Of a DNA stretch of 64,000 nt, positions 1-9,054 are shown piece after piece. The stretch's first letter is position 1; every line of letters begins with the position of its first letter. The translations under genes and the position numbers were made by a program. The stretch comes from DAHUXT01 sp036273675 (GTDB lineage: Bacteria > Chloroflexota > Ktedonobacteria > Ktedonobacterales > JADMIN01): the NCBI GenBank assembly GCA_036273675.1, contig DASUHD010000010.1:33605-97604 (forward strand), written 5' to 3'. The notes below the pieces were generated by a model. The model saw only the letters and a program-made list of their open reading frames with translations. It did no database searches and was not told where the DNA came from.

Positions 1-2394
1 GTCCTCGAATCACTCGTTTCCGCGCTCATCAATCACCGGGAACTGAGCATTGGGCTTCCCCTCATCGTTGAACTGGTCATTGGCCTGATGTGCTACGCCG
101 CCATTGTCTTCATCGCCAGCGAGTTGACCAACCCGACCTTCATTTTATGGGCATTGCTCCCTATCGCGGCGATTGAAGCCACGCTCGGCATTATCTTGTA
201 TGGCATCAGCAGGGTTTTCCACCAGCCCGACATGTTCGGCGTGCGTGTCGAACCAACGAGTGGCCTGCTTTCCACCTACGGTACGTTCTCGGAGCAGAAC
301 TTTTTTGGCCATTATCTTGCCTCGGTTACGATTGTGATCGTCGCAGTCATACTCAGCCTGATGGTCCGGAGGCGACTGTTCACACCCGTGTCACTCGCAT
401 TGGCGCTGGTCGCCGCGTTATGCGCGGCGGGAGGCATTCTGAGTCTCACCCGAGCTTCGTGGCTGGGGTTTATCCTCGGCGCGATCATCGTCACGGGTGT
501 GACGATCTTGGTACGAGGCAAGTTCAGGCGAGATGCGTTAGCGGGCGCGCCCAACGCCTACAACAGCGCGAACATCAATCGAAATGCCCATCGGCTGCCG
601 ATTGTGATTGGCTTCACCCTGTTAGGTGTCGCGATAGTGGCTGTGGCACTGCTGCTGTTGATCCGTGACGGTAGCCCGATCTCGACACGTATGGCTTCGC
701 TGCTGAATTTCGAGAGTGGCTCTGGTGGGAATCGTGTCAAGGTCGTCGCCCTGGTCGTTAACGAATGGGCCAGCAGCCCCATCTGGGGCCGTGGCACTGT
801 GACATACTATCTCTTCGAGAAAGGCGCACCCCATAACTTCTGGATCTTCTCGATGGGACTCTCGATCCTCCACTTTTCGGGGATCATCGGCGTTTTGCTG
901 ATGCTCTGGTTCCTGGCGGCTCTGTACGTCGCCGTTATCAGAGCGATACGTCGGCCAGGGCCAACGCCGTCTCGCGCCATCACCATTGGGATGCTGGGGG
1001 CGATGACGTGCATGGTGTTCTGCGCGCAGGCCACGAACTCGATGTACCTCATGCTGTTCTGGGTTTTCCTGGGTCTCGCGGCGGCGATGCCCACGCTGGC
1101 GGATTCGCTTGATGAGCAGTCGAGGCGCCGAGGAGCGATGTTGCGCGCGTTGCCCTCTGGAGCGGCGCGCGGCGAGGTGATCCATATCATCGACTCCGGC
1201 GCTATTGGCGGCGGGCCACGGGTGCTGCTTTCGGCGGCGCGCGGCCTGAAGACCTACGGCTGGCGGTCGGAACTCATCTGCGGCGATGACGGCCCACTGG
1301 CCGATAACGCGCGCAAGGCTGGCATTGATGCACAGGCGCGCCCTATTGTCGGCCAGGCGCCATTCGCACGCGCTGTGCCGCGATTGGCCTGGCAACTGTG
1401 TCGAGCGCGACCAGACGCCTTGCTCGTGTACGGGCCTATCGCTGGCTGTCTTGCTGGCCTGGCAGGGCGCATCGCAGGCATCGACACGATCGTCTATAGC
1501 GCGGGCTACCCTTCGTACTATGCGGATCGTGGCCTCTACCGGCGAGTGCGTAACGCGGTCGTCGAGAAGATCGCGTGTTCGTGCGCCTCGGCGATCTGGT
1601 GTAAATCACAGGCGGATGTCGACCTGTATCACGCACGCAAGGCCTCTCTGCCAGAGAAATTCGTGCTTGTGCCGAACAGCGTTTCAGAGGACGTCATGGC
1701 CCGGCTGCAAGCGCTGACCAGTGATCCCAGCCAGCTTGCCGAGGCGCGTCAGGCGCTGGCAAACAAGTTGGGCATCGCGGGGAGCGGCCCAATCGTGGTA
1801 TTTGTCGGTCGTCTGGTGCCTGAGAAGGGCGTCGCGGTGTTGGCGCAGGCGTTCGCGCAGTTGCTAAGCAGATACCCCACCGCAAAGCTGGTCATCGTTG
1901 GCGAGGGTCCAGACCGCGCGTCACTCGAAGCGTTGGCGCAGCAACTTCAGATTGCCCCAAATGTCGTTTTCGCCGGGGCGCAGAATGACGTCGCGCCCTT
2001 CTATCTCCTTGCCGATGTCATTGCCATTCCGTCTCACTCGGAGCCATTCGGAATTGTCGCCATCGAGGCGATGGCCTCCGGGCGCCCAGTGGTAGCCAGC
2101 AAGGTGGGTGGGCTTGCCGATACCGTCCTGGATGGGCAGACGGGCCGATTAGTGCCGCCGGGGAATGCGCCAGCCATGGCGGAGGCGCTGGCCTGGGTGC
2201 TGCAATCGCCCGAGCACGTCCATCGGTTGGGCGCAGCCGGACAGGCACGCGCCGTCAACGACTATTCTGAAGACCGATTGGCATCGTCATTGCATGCGTT
2301 GCTCTGTCGTAGTACGCTTGCTATGGCGCAGAGAAAGTCTCAGCTGGTCGGCGCGAACCCCTCACTAGCGTTCAGTAAACAGGAGGCCAGATGA
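1..2394 (+). CDS. O-antigen polymerase/ligase-like membrane domain fused to GT4 glycosyltransferase (5' end outside window)
   Basis: The reading frame is open from the first base, so the true start lies upstream. Roughly the first 370 residues seen are hydrophobic, with a Wzy_C/O-antigen-ligase signature (SGGNRVKVV near residue 240, followed by SPIWGRG and PHNFWI). From about residue 393 a GT-B glycosyltransferase begins (IDSGAIGGGPRVL), with the GT4 motifs FVGRLVPEKG and an EX7E pair at E681/E689 (EPFGIVAIE). The family roles are polymerising or ligating lipid-linked glycans and transferring an activated sugar. Having both on one chain suggests a coupled polysaccharide assembly step at the cytoplasmic membrane. 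Neighbours are GT2 and methyltransferase genes. The substrate cannot be read from sequence. No internal stop separates the halves. Confidence 0.85.
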   Translation, partial: VLESLVSALINHRELSIGLPLIVELVIGLMCYAAIVFIASELTNPTFILWALLPIAAIEATLGIILYGISRVFHQPDMFGVRVEPTSGLLSTYGTFSEQNFFGHYLASVTIVIVAVILSLMVRRRLFTPVSLALALVAALCAAGGILSLTRASWLGFILGAIIVTGVTILVRGKFRRDALAGAPNAYNSANINRNAHRLPIVIGFTLLGVAIVAVALLLLIRDGSPISTRMASLLNFESGSGGNRVKVVALVVNEWASSPIWGRGTVTYYLFEKGAPHNFWIFSMGLSILHFSGIIGVLLMLWFLAALYVAVIRAIRRPGPTPSRAITIGMLGAMTCMVFCAQATNSMYLMLFWVFLGLAAAMPTLADSLDEQSRRRGAMLRALPSGAARGEVIHIIDSGAIGGGPRVLLSAARGLKTYGWRSELICGDDGPLADNARKAGIDAQARPIVGQAPFARAVPRLAWQLCRARPDALLVYGPIAGCLAGLAGRIAGIDTIVYSAGYPSYYADRGLYRRVRNAVVEKIACSCASAIWCKSQADVDLYHARKASLPEKFVLVPNSVSEDVMARLQALTSDPSQLAEARQALANKLGIAGSGPIVVFVGRLVPEKGVAVLAQAFAQLLSRYPTAKLVIVGEGPDRASLEALAQQLQIAPNVVFAGAQNDVAPFYLLADVIAIPSHSEPFGIVAIEAMASGRPVVASKVGGLADTVLDGQTGRLVPPGNAPAMAEALAWVLQSPEHVHRLGAAGQARAVNDYSEDRLASSLHALLCRSTLAMAQRKSQLVGANPSLAFSKQEAR

Positions 2395-2580
2395 CAGACA
2401 TTGGTATGCGGACACGATAATGACACGGTGAAGACGTGATCGAGCTACCGGGTGTTATTCGCCTTCCCGTGGAGACGTTAGAACTGATGATGCTATCGCG
2501 TCGTGGACTTGACCCCGCATGTTGTTGTGCGGCCGCTATTTTTGGAGAGCATGTTTTGCCCCACCCAGGAGACAATTGAG
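2395..2580. other. Short intergenic stretch before methyltransferase
   Basis: No gene is seen. A small hairpin (CCGCA/TGCGG, about 2517-2534) lies just before the AGGAG ribosome-binding site of the next gene. Confidence 0.4.
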
Positions 2581-3237
2581 ATGCATGATAATGCTCCGCC
2601 ACAGGAGTTCCAGGCCACAGTTCAGGTTGGAACTCAGCACTATGGATTCCTCAACTACGCCCCAAAAGGTCGGTGGGTGAGCTATTGGTATCAGGTCGCC
2701 GAGGTGATTGGACTTCACGCCCGCACCTGCCTGGTGGTTGGGGTCGGCGACGATATCGTCACCAATGTGCTTCGCCGGGAGATAGCTCAATGCGAATCCA
2801 TTGATATTGACCCTGAGCTTCATCCCACAATCGTCGGCAGCGTGACAAGCATACCGATACCGGCAAAATCGGTGGATGTGGTGCTCTGCTCGCAGGTGTT
2901 GGAACATCTACCATTCGACCAGTTCGAGCCAGCGATTCAAGAGATGTCTCGGGTAGCCCGGCTGGGAATTGTGCTCTCGCTGCCGCAGCTGAGTCGCGCA
3001 TGGTCGATTCGCGTGGGGCCAGTGCGCCGCCGCGATCGCCAGTTCTGGGTCTCACTTCCCTTCAACCGGACGCTGCCCCCGAACGATCAGCACTACTGGG
3101 AGGTAGACGCGAAGGGTACTCCGGTGAGGAGGGTGCGTAAAGTGTTGCGCCGCTACGGGCGGATTACGAAGGACTACCGAGTGCCGGAGCATCCATACCA
3201 TCACTTCTGGGTGATTTCCTTCGCGCAGGGCAACTAG
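2581..3237 (+). CDS. Class I SAM-dependent methyltransferase (Methyltransf_11-like)
   Basis: A 218-residue protein. I chose the ATG at 2581 because AGGAG lies at 2567-2571; an upstream in-frame start at 2503 lacks a visible ribosome-binding site. It has a Rossmann motif I (LVVGVGDDIV, from about residue 51), an acidic end of beta-2 (IDIDPELHPTI) and the typical DVVLCSQVLEHLPFDQF segment of Methyltransf_11 proteins. The glycine-rich loop is GVGDD rather than the common GxGxG, so the SAM loop is slightly unusual. Sitting between glycosyltransferase genes, it probably modifies a sugar or polysaccharide end. The substrate is unknown. Confidence 0.8.
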   Translation: MHDNAPPQEFQATVQVGTQHYGFLNYAPKGRWVSYWYQVAEVIGLHARTCLVVGVGDDIVTNVLRREIAQCESIDIDPELHPTIVGSVTSIPIPAKSVDVVLCSQVLEHLPFDQFEPAIQEMSRVARLGIVLSLPQLSRAWSIRVGPVRRRDRQFWVSLPFNRTLPPNDQHYWEVDAKGTPVRRVRKVLRRYGRITKDYRVPEHPYHHFWVISFAQGN

Positions 3238-3324
3238 CCGCGCCGCCAACTTGCGGAGCCTTGCCGCTATGGATTACGACGGCGGGACTCTCCGATATAT
3301 CCCAAAGAGCAATGAAGGCAGAGC

Positions 3325-4311
3325 ATGGATCTCTCAATCGTGATGGTGAATATCAATGGCCGCGCGCTCACCGAACAGTGCATACGAACTATCGAGCGCT
3401 CAGGTACCCAGTGCAGCTACGAAATCATCATCGTCGATAACGTCTCGACCGATGGAAGCCAGGAGTGGCTGCGCCAGCTGGAGTGGTCATCTCCGCACAT
3501 TCGCTGCGTCTTCAACATCGAAAATCGGGGCTTTGGGGCGGGCAACAACAGCGCTTTGCCCATGTGTCGCGGGCGCTATGTGCTTTTCCTCAACAACGAT
3601 ACGCTCGTGCTCGAACCGCTGGATGGCCTGGTGGCTGTCGCGGATCGACTTGGCGCGCGGTGTGGGGCGATTGGGGGACGCGTGCTCAACGCCGATAAAT
3701 CGATCCAATATACCTGTAATACACCCTTCACCGTACCCGTCCTGATCTCCGCGCTCACGCTGACCTTTCTGGGAATCCGCCCGGGATTTGTCAAGCGGCA
3801 GGGCCTGCGGGACTGGAATTACGCCTCCGAACGCGATGTGACGGTCGTATCCGGCTGCTACATTATGGTACCGCGCGCGGTGCTGAACCACGTCGGAGCG
3901 TTTGACCCCAACATCTTCCTCTATTACGAGGAGACCGATCTCTGCTATCGCATCAAGCGCGCGGGGTACGTGGTTCGTTATGCGCCCGTTTCGGCAATCA
4001 TCCACCTGGGCGGTGGATCGACGAAGACGGGCGGTCAGGGCATGCGCTGGCTGAACCAGGCGGCCTGGAGCGCCCGCTATTTCGCGCGCAACCACCTGGG
4101 CCGCAACCAGGCGCGACTGCTGGCCATTGCGGTGTGGCTGTGCTGGTTGCCGATGTGGGCTACCTTCGCCATCCTTGGACTGATCACACCAAAGCGGGAG
4201 CCGCGTCTCGCATCCCGCACGAGAGCCAGGCGCCTGCGGGAAGCGCTAGTCGCCCTGCCGCGCCACCGCTTCCCGCGTCAATCACCCTATGCCTATGCAT
4301 CCCTGCGCTAA
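3325..4311 (+). CDS. GT2 family glycosyltransferase (rhamnosyltransferase-like)
   Basis: A 328-residue GT-A fold enzyme. Motifs in order are VNINGRALTEQCIRTI near the N-terminus, IIIVDNVSTDGS (nucleotide-sugar binding), ENRGFGAGNNSAL, and VLFLNNDTLV (metal-binding acidic motif). Further on come YYEETDLCYRIKRAG (acceptor/catalytic region) and IIHLGGGSTK. The order matches WbbL/rhamnosyltransferase-like GT2 enzymes. A hydrophobic segment near residues 268-292 suggests membrane attachment. It likely adds a sugar during surface polysaccharide assembly alongside its neighbours. The donor sugar is not predictable here. Confidence 0.87.
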   Translation: MDLSIVMVNINGRALTEQCIRTIERSGTQCSYEIIIVDNVSTDGSQEWLRQLEWSSPHIRCVFNIENRGFGAGNNSALPMCRGRYVLFLNNDTLVLEPLDGLVAVADRLGARCGAIGGRVLNADKSIQYTCNTPFTVPVLISALTLTFLGIRPGFVKRQGLRDWNYASERDVTVVSGCYIMVPRAVLNHVGAFDPNIFLYYEETDLCYRIKRAGYVVRYAPVSAIIHLGGGSTKTGGQGMRWLNQAAWSARYFARNHLGRNQARLLAIAVWLCWLPMWATFAILGLITPKREPRLASRTRARRLREALVALPRHRFPRQSPYAYASLR

Positions 4312-4362
4312 AGCACTGGTTGCGCTGTTTATCGCTCACTTGAAATGCGCGCTATTGGCCCG

Positions 4363-4381
4363 TACTGCTGCGTAGGCAGTA
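4363..4381. terminator. Hairpin after the GT2 gene
   Basis: Inverted repeat TACTGC (4363-4368) and GCAGTA (4376-4381) with a 7-nt loop, between the GT2 stop and the next promoter. It has no T-run, so intrinsic termination is only possible. Confidence 0.3.
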
Positions 4382-4406
4382 TGGGTCGCATTCGTATTGG
4401 CAGCCA

Positions 4407-4415
4407 TGTTATAAT
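4407..4415 (+). promoter_or_regulatory. Extended -10 promoter for the downstream methyltransferase gene
   Basis: TG-T-TATAAT is a consensus extended -10 element, about 108 nt ahead of the ATG at 4524. The -35 region is weak, as is usual for extended -10 promoters. Transcription would start near 4422, leaving a leader of roughly 100 nt. Confidence 0.5.
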
Positions 4416-4523
4416 GGCGCAACGCTGCAACCTCTTCGCCACGGCTCCAGCCATTGAGGGTGTCACGCAGACTATCAAATCACAGCATAGGCGGTATCTA
4501 CCGACCAGGCAAAGGACGAACGC

Positions 4524-5516
4524 ATGAGTATGGATACGGCAGCGACACAATACACAATGAGGTGTAAAGTCTGCCAGAATGACGTGGAGAATACCATCTA
4601 CCACGTGCGTGAAATGATGTTTGGTCTGCGTGAGTCGTTCGCCTATCTGGAGTGCTCCCAATGCCACTGCGTGCAGTTGGTCGATGCTCCAGCTGATATG
4701 GGCAAATACTACCCGGCTGAGTATTACAGTTTTTCCGAGTCCCCCGAAGCGGTCTTTCACAACCCCATCAAGAACTGGCTCGTCGGAATGCGCACGCTGT
4801 ATGGGACTACCAACCGGGGCATAGTCGGTAGAATCGTGGACAGCAGGAAGCCTGATCCGCGCGCGCATTTGCTGGCGGAGGCGGGCATCACCACCGATAC
4901 GCGGATTCTGGATGTTGGCTGTGGCTCCGGCCGTTTTCTGTACATGCTCCGCAGCGCTGGTTTCAAGCATGTCATGGGGGTTGATCCCTATATTGACGAG
5001 ACGATCACATATAAGAATGGGCTAACCATTCACAAGCAGGCGATTCACGACCTGCGGGGCGAGTGGGACCTTATCATGTTCCACCATGCCTTTGAGCACG
5101 TTCCCGATCCGCTGGAGACGCTCGTCTCTACGGCGAGACTGCTTGTGCCTGGAGGAATCTGCCTCATCAGGATTCCTATCGGCGGCTCGTACGCCTGGGA
5201 GCATTATCGGACGGACTGGGTACAGTTAGATGCGCCGCGCCATTATTTCCTGCACACAATGGACAGCATGCGCATGCTGGCGTCGCGGTCGGGTCTTCTG
5301 CTCGACCAGGTGATCTATGATTCGACGGAGTTCCAGTTCTGGGGAAGCGAGCAGTATCAACGCGATATCCCACTGTATGCGCCCCAATCGTATAAACAAG
5401 ATCCGCAGAAATCCATCTTCACACCTGAGCAGATCGCAGAATTCCATCGCCAGGCGGAAGAGCTGAATCAGCAGGGACGTGGCGATCAGGCGGCGTTTTA
5501 TCTGCGCAAGGCGTGA
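4524..5516 (+). CDS. Zinc-binding class I SAM methyltransferase (Methyltransf_23-like)
   Basis: A 330-residue protein. Two CxxC pairs at the N-terminus (C14/C17 and C44/C47) look like a small zinc ribbon, as in NDP-sugar C-methyltransferases and related enzymes. The SAM-binding motif I is ILDVGCGSGRFLYML (about residues 128-142). A methyltransferase post-motif, MFHHAFEHVPDPLETL, follows. The start at 4524 is preceded by AGGA. Its position at the end of the polysaccharide block suggests sugar or lipid-linked glycan methylation. The C-terminal part (about 240-330) is less conserved and may bind substrate. The exact substrate is unknown. Confidence 0.82.
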   Translation: MSMDTAATQYTMRCKVCQNDVENTIYHVREMMFGLRESFAYLECSQCHCVQLVDAPADMGKYYPAEYYSFSESPEAVFHNPIKNWLVGMRTLYGTTNRGIVGRIVDSRKPDPRAHLLAEAGITTDTRILDVGCGSGRFLYMLRSAGFKHVMGVDPYIDETITYKNGLTIHKQAIHDLRGEWDLIMFHHAFEHVPDPLETLVSTARLLVPGGICLIRIPIGGSYAWEHYRTDWVQLDAPRHYFLHTMDSMRMLASRSGLLLDQVIYDSTEFQFWGSEQYQRDIPLYAPQSYKQDPQKSIFTPEQIAEFHRQAEELNQQGRGDQAAFYLRKA

Positions 5517-5552
5517 GGCATTCGACCTCGTCGAACGATGCCAATTCTACGC

Positions 5553-8111
5553 TCAGCTGCCGACAAACGTGACGGTCAGCAAGGTGTCTTTGACGAGCGA
5601 CGGGCTGGTGAATTGAACGCTCGTGCCGGGCGTCGCCTTGGCAGGTGTCCTGAGCGGGTTGGCCAGCGGCTGCGCGATCTGCTGCTTGCTTGGCGGTGTG
5701 ATGGTGATGTCGTAGGCAATGTGGGTGCCTGCCTGTTTGTAGATATGTAGATTGTATTCGGTCTTGCCGTCCACGGTCTTGAGCACATTGGGCGTCATCC
5801 ACTTCATATGGAAGACGAGCGTTGGATCCTTCACCTGCAAATTGTTGATGCGCACAGCCCAGACGACATGGCCTGCCTCCGGCGCGGGAAGTAGGCCACA
5901 GGGCGGTATCCCCGGCTGATAGGTGGAGATATTGCACTGCACAATCTGCATCGCAGTCAGGGTACCATCTGGAAGGTAGTTGCCGTTGATCGGCGTCGAG
6001 CCGTTGGGTACGATCATGCGCGCGACCCCACTGTACCAGGTGTACTTATTCCCATTACTGTCCCCATAGACCGGCGTATAGAGGTGATTGATGAAGGGCA
6101 GCGTATAGGTAAGGGTCATGTCGTGGATGGCGTTGCCCTTACTGTCGAAGGTGATGTTGTCCTTGACGGTCTCCTCCATATCGCGGCTGTAGTAGGTGGC
6201 CCCGACATTGGTATCCGAGAGCATTATTCCGTCCATGCCAGATGGCATCGGGATCGTAGAGTCCATGTGCAGCGTATCGAGCAATGATGCGACCCTGGAA
6301 TCAGTGAGGTAGAGCTGCACGTCTTTTGTGCCGAAGCCCTCGAGAATCTCTTTCATCAGCGCGCCCTGCTGCGACGCGCTCAGCGTGGCCACTTTGTGCA
6401 GCAGCAGGCTGCCAAGCTGCGAATCGAACGCCTTCCTGGCGGTGTTGCCGTTCACCGGTGTCGTAGCGCCTCGGTCGACGATGTGGTAGTAGTGGATAAC
6501 ATCCTGGAGGTCCTGCGCATTCACCTCCTTATCGTACCCATCCGCTTTGAGCGACCCGGTCAGCTTCAGAATATCCCTGATGATCTCTGGCGTAATCATA
6601 AAGACGCCATCGACAGCCTGGCCACTCTCTTGCTGATACTTTTGCATGATCAGCTTGGCCGAGGTAGGGAAGTCGGGCGAGATATTGGCGTCGCGCATAA
6701 GAAATGACTGTGGAAATGCGTTCATCCAGGCATATTGCTGGGGAATCTGCTGCGGAGGGCAGAACTTTAATCCCTTGGGACAATCCAACCGGAGGGTGTC
6801 TAGCAGGTGAATGCCGCCGATGAGCTTCCCGTTTTGCACCGTGATGAGCGCATAATTGCCCAGGAATCCACCCGTCGGGCGCATTTCGTCGCTATCCATA
6901 TCGAAGAACAGATAATGCGCCGGTTTGGTGATACCTAGCAGGTCTGGCAGCGCCGACATGATGCTGTTGGCGTAGCCCAGATACGTTGGCAGCTTCGGCG
7001 CGACGCTATCCAGTTTCTGCAGGATCGAGACAACGCTGCCCAGGCCAATCGAGCGCAGCTGGCTGTCATTCACATACTGGCGCTCGGTCAGCGCGCGCTG
7101 GGCGAGCACGCCGGCATAGGTAATATCCTGCTGGACGCGCGTCACATCGTCCATCGTTAGGCCGCCCGAGGCCACGTTGCCTGGTATGGGGGTGGCCGTT
7201 GGCGTTGGCCCGACGGTTGCCGTGGCTGTCGGTGATGGTTTCGCGGTCGCCGTGCCGCTGGCGGTGGCGGCGGGCGTCGCGGTGGCGCCACTGCCTACAG
7301 ATGAGAGCACGCCCTTGAGATGGGGTACGAGAATGAGCGCCGCGTCGACGCCATAGCGCCCCGCCTGGACGAGATCGAGCGCCATCGTCAGCGTATGGTT
7401 GAGGCTGGCTCCCGTCGATGTGGAAGCCACTTGAGACGGAATCGCGCTCTGTAAGCGATAGAGATCTTCGTTGAGCGTCACCAGCCGCGTCTGCATCTCG
7501 GTCAGATGGCTCGTGTCGGTGACATTGCCGCCTTTAGCCAGGGCCTGCAGGGCGTTGACCTGCGCCTTCGCGTCATAGGCGGCGTAGGCCACGTTCACCA
7601 CCTGCAAGGTGCTCTGCGTGCAACAGAAGCCGACGATCACGCTCATCAACGCCAGCACCGCGACCACCTTGATAGAGAAGTTACGGTCACGCAGTCGCCG
7701 CCGCCCGGCCTTGCCGCGATCACGCTTCTGTGAGGACGCGGGCCGACCGTAGCCACCGACCCCGGCCTCGTCATCACCCATGCCGCCGGGAGGGCCGCCA
7801 TACCTATCCGGTGGAGGCCCATCGTTGAATGGCTCAGCATTGTCCCAGTTGCCCGCCATCGAGGCGTTTTCCCACTCGCGGTCAATGCGACGCTGTCGGC
7901 GCCCGTATCCCGTGGCGCGACCCACTAGCGGCATCCGCCCGGTGAATTCGCGCATGCGTTCGCCAAATGTGGCGCGGCGGCGGCCATTTCTATCTCTGGC
8001 GTCCGAGAAAGAGCGCGAGCCACGGCCAGCCCGATCATCGGCCAGACGATTGTCGTTGGGCCGACTCGGTGTCAGTTGCCGTGTTCTCTGTGGTGCGCGC
8101 TTCTCAGCCAT
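5553..8111 (-). CDS. DUF4012 membrane protein with low-complexity extracytoplasmic linker
   Basis: 852 residues from the ATG at 8111, which has GGAAAGG upstream; an earlier in-frame ATG at 8192 has no obvious site. In order: a basic, R/G-rich cytoplasmic N-terminus (about 1-140); one transmembrane helix (about 144-166); a region of about 100 residues; a T/P/A-rich linker (about 270-313); and a large extracytoplasmic domain with the DUF4012 hallmark RPTGGFLGNYAL (near residue 410). DUF4012 proteins are common in Chloroflexota and Actinobacteria near polysaccharide genes, but their biochemical role is not established. Convergent with the methyltransferase gene (36 nt between stops). Confidence 0.8.
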   Translation of the reverse strand: MAEKRAPQRTRQLTPSRPNDNRLADDRAGRGSRSFSDARDRNGRRRATFGERMREFTGRMPLVGRATGYGRRQRRIDREWENASMAGNWDNAEPFNDGPPPDRYGGPPGGMGDDEAGVGGYGRPASSQKRDRGKAGRRRLRDRNFSIKVVAVLALMSVIVGFCCTQSTLQVVNVAYAAYDAKAQVNALQALAKGGNVTDTSHLTEMQTRLVTLNEDLYRLQSAIPSQVASTSTGASLNHTLTMALDLVQAGRYGVDAALILVPHLKGVLSSVGSGATATPAATASGTATAKPSPTATATVGPTPTATPIPGNVASGGLTMDDVTRVQQDITYAGVLAQRALTERQYVNDSQLRSIGLGSVVSILQKLDSVAPKLPTYLGYANSIMSALPDLLGITKPAHYLFFDMDSDEMRPTGGFLGNYALITVQNGKLIGGIHLLDTLRLDCPKGLKFCPPQQIPQQYAWMNAFPQSFLMRDANISPDFPTSAKLIMQKYQQESGQAVDGVFMITPEIIRDILKLTGSLKADGYDKEVNAQDLQDVIHYYHIVDRGATTPVNGNTARKAFDSQLGSLLLHKVATLSASQQGALMKEILEGFGTKDVQLYLTDSRVASLLDTLHMDSTIPMPSGMDGIMLSDTNVGATYYSRDMEETVKDNITFDSKGNAIHDMTLTYTLPFINHLYTPVYGDSNGNKYTWYSGVARMIVPNGSTPINGNYLPDGTLTAMQIVQCNISTYQPGIPPCGLLPAPEAGHVVWAVRINNLQVKDPTLVFHMKWMTPNVLKTVDGKTEYNLHIYKQAGTHIAYDITITPPSKQQIAQPLANPLRTPAKATPGTSVQFTSPSLVKDTLLTVTFVGS

Positions 8112-8643
8112 TCGCGGGCGCCTTTCCCTTCCAGTCCAGCCTGGCTCGCCTGATTCGGTAGAGGGGCGGCAGATGCAACATTCGCCGCGCAATCACATCC
8201 TCTGTAGCAAGCGTCCTCTCACAACCAGCGATCTATGCCCGACATATCGTACAACAGGCCCTTTACTGCTGAGAATGTGCGGGCCTTTCTGGCTAATGTG
8301 ACGATTTCACATGTCCAGGGTGTTTGTTGGCTCCCATACATCTCCTACCCTGCCTGTACGCCTCTCGTAACCCTGATCTATATTCAATGGCACGATAGGG
8401 GCCACAGCGCCACACGGCCCCGATCAAGCGCGACTGTCCTCGTGTACTATAGACGAACAACTCCATGAAAGTGGGTAGCCTGGTTGCGTGTCGTCCGTAT
8501 CAATACTCCGAAATACGCGCGCGATATCCTCGCCATGGCGTCCTGGCGCCCAGCAACGCCACCACTTCCCATGCCTGATATGATGGCTATACGTGCTACG
8601 TGTCTTTTCTGAGTATGTCCTGACGTCTGGCGGAGGTATCTTT
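8112..8643. other. Intergenic region, 532 nt
   Basis: Divergent interval between the DUF4012 gene and a small membrane-protein gene. I see no convincing gene, RNA or repeat. A TATGAT box near 8579 could be a -10 for the rightward gene. Short frames here lack ribosome-binding sites and recognisable protein features. Confidence 0.4.
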
Positions 8644-8886
8644 ATGCTCAGTTGGATCGAGCTAGCCGCGGCTGCGGCCGTCCTGCTGCTCGTCCTGCTC
8701 ATTGTACTTATTATCCTGACAGTGCGCGCTACAAGTCGACGTCGCGCACGCCGTCAAGCCGGGAAGTACGGGATTGCCGAGACGCATGATATTTTCGTCG
8801 CCGACAAAACACGCATCACACACCGCCCCGCTCCCTTCCCACAGGCGACGAAGCCGCCTGAGCCGCCAGAAACGCCCGCGCAATAA
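8644..8886 (+). CDS. Small single-pass membrane protein
   Basis: An 80-residue protein starting at the ATG at 8644, chosen because GGAGG lies at 8632-8636. Residues about 4-27 form one strong hydrophobic helix rich in Ala, Leu, Val and Ile. A basic stop-transfer segment (RATSRRRARRQ) follows, then a short polar, proline-rich cytoplasmic tail. This layout resembles small membrane proteins of unknown function. No family is recognised. It is convergent with pdxH and separated from it by a palindromic repeat. Confidence 0.6.
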   Translation: MLSWIELAAAAAVLLLVLLIVLIILTVRATSRRRARRQAGKYGIAETHDIFVADKTRITHRPAPFPQATKPPEPPETPAQ

Positions 8887-8978
8887 GCGCGTCGATTCAT
8901 GCCTTCTCTGGCCCACCTTTCCCTCTTAGAACACCAAAGAAAACCGTCAGGTTCCAGTGGCAATGATAGGAGTAGAGC

Positions 8979-9007
8979 CAGCTTCGCGGCATGAATGCCG
9001 CAGCTAA
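8979..9007 (-). repeat. Dispersed palindromic repeat, copy A (inverted)
   Basis: The reverse complement of this 29-nt block is identical to 13033-13061. It contains the self-complementary core GCGGCATGAATGCCGC. It lies between convergent genes and could fold as a bidirectional terminator-like hairpin. Confidence 0.75.
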
Positions 9008-9054
9008 GAGCGGGTTGTGCCAGGAACTCTTTTAGGAATAGAGATGGAGTGCGG

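Noticed and set aside
622..1395. Minus-strand frame of 257 codons within the polysaccharide polymerase gene
   Set aside because: Arg/Gln/His-rich composition, no domain, and antisense to a strong gene.
5174..5937. Minus-strand frames overlapping the methyltransferase and DUF4012 genes
   Set aside because: Low-complexity translations in GC-rich DNA; the plus/minus genes they overlap have clear motifs.
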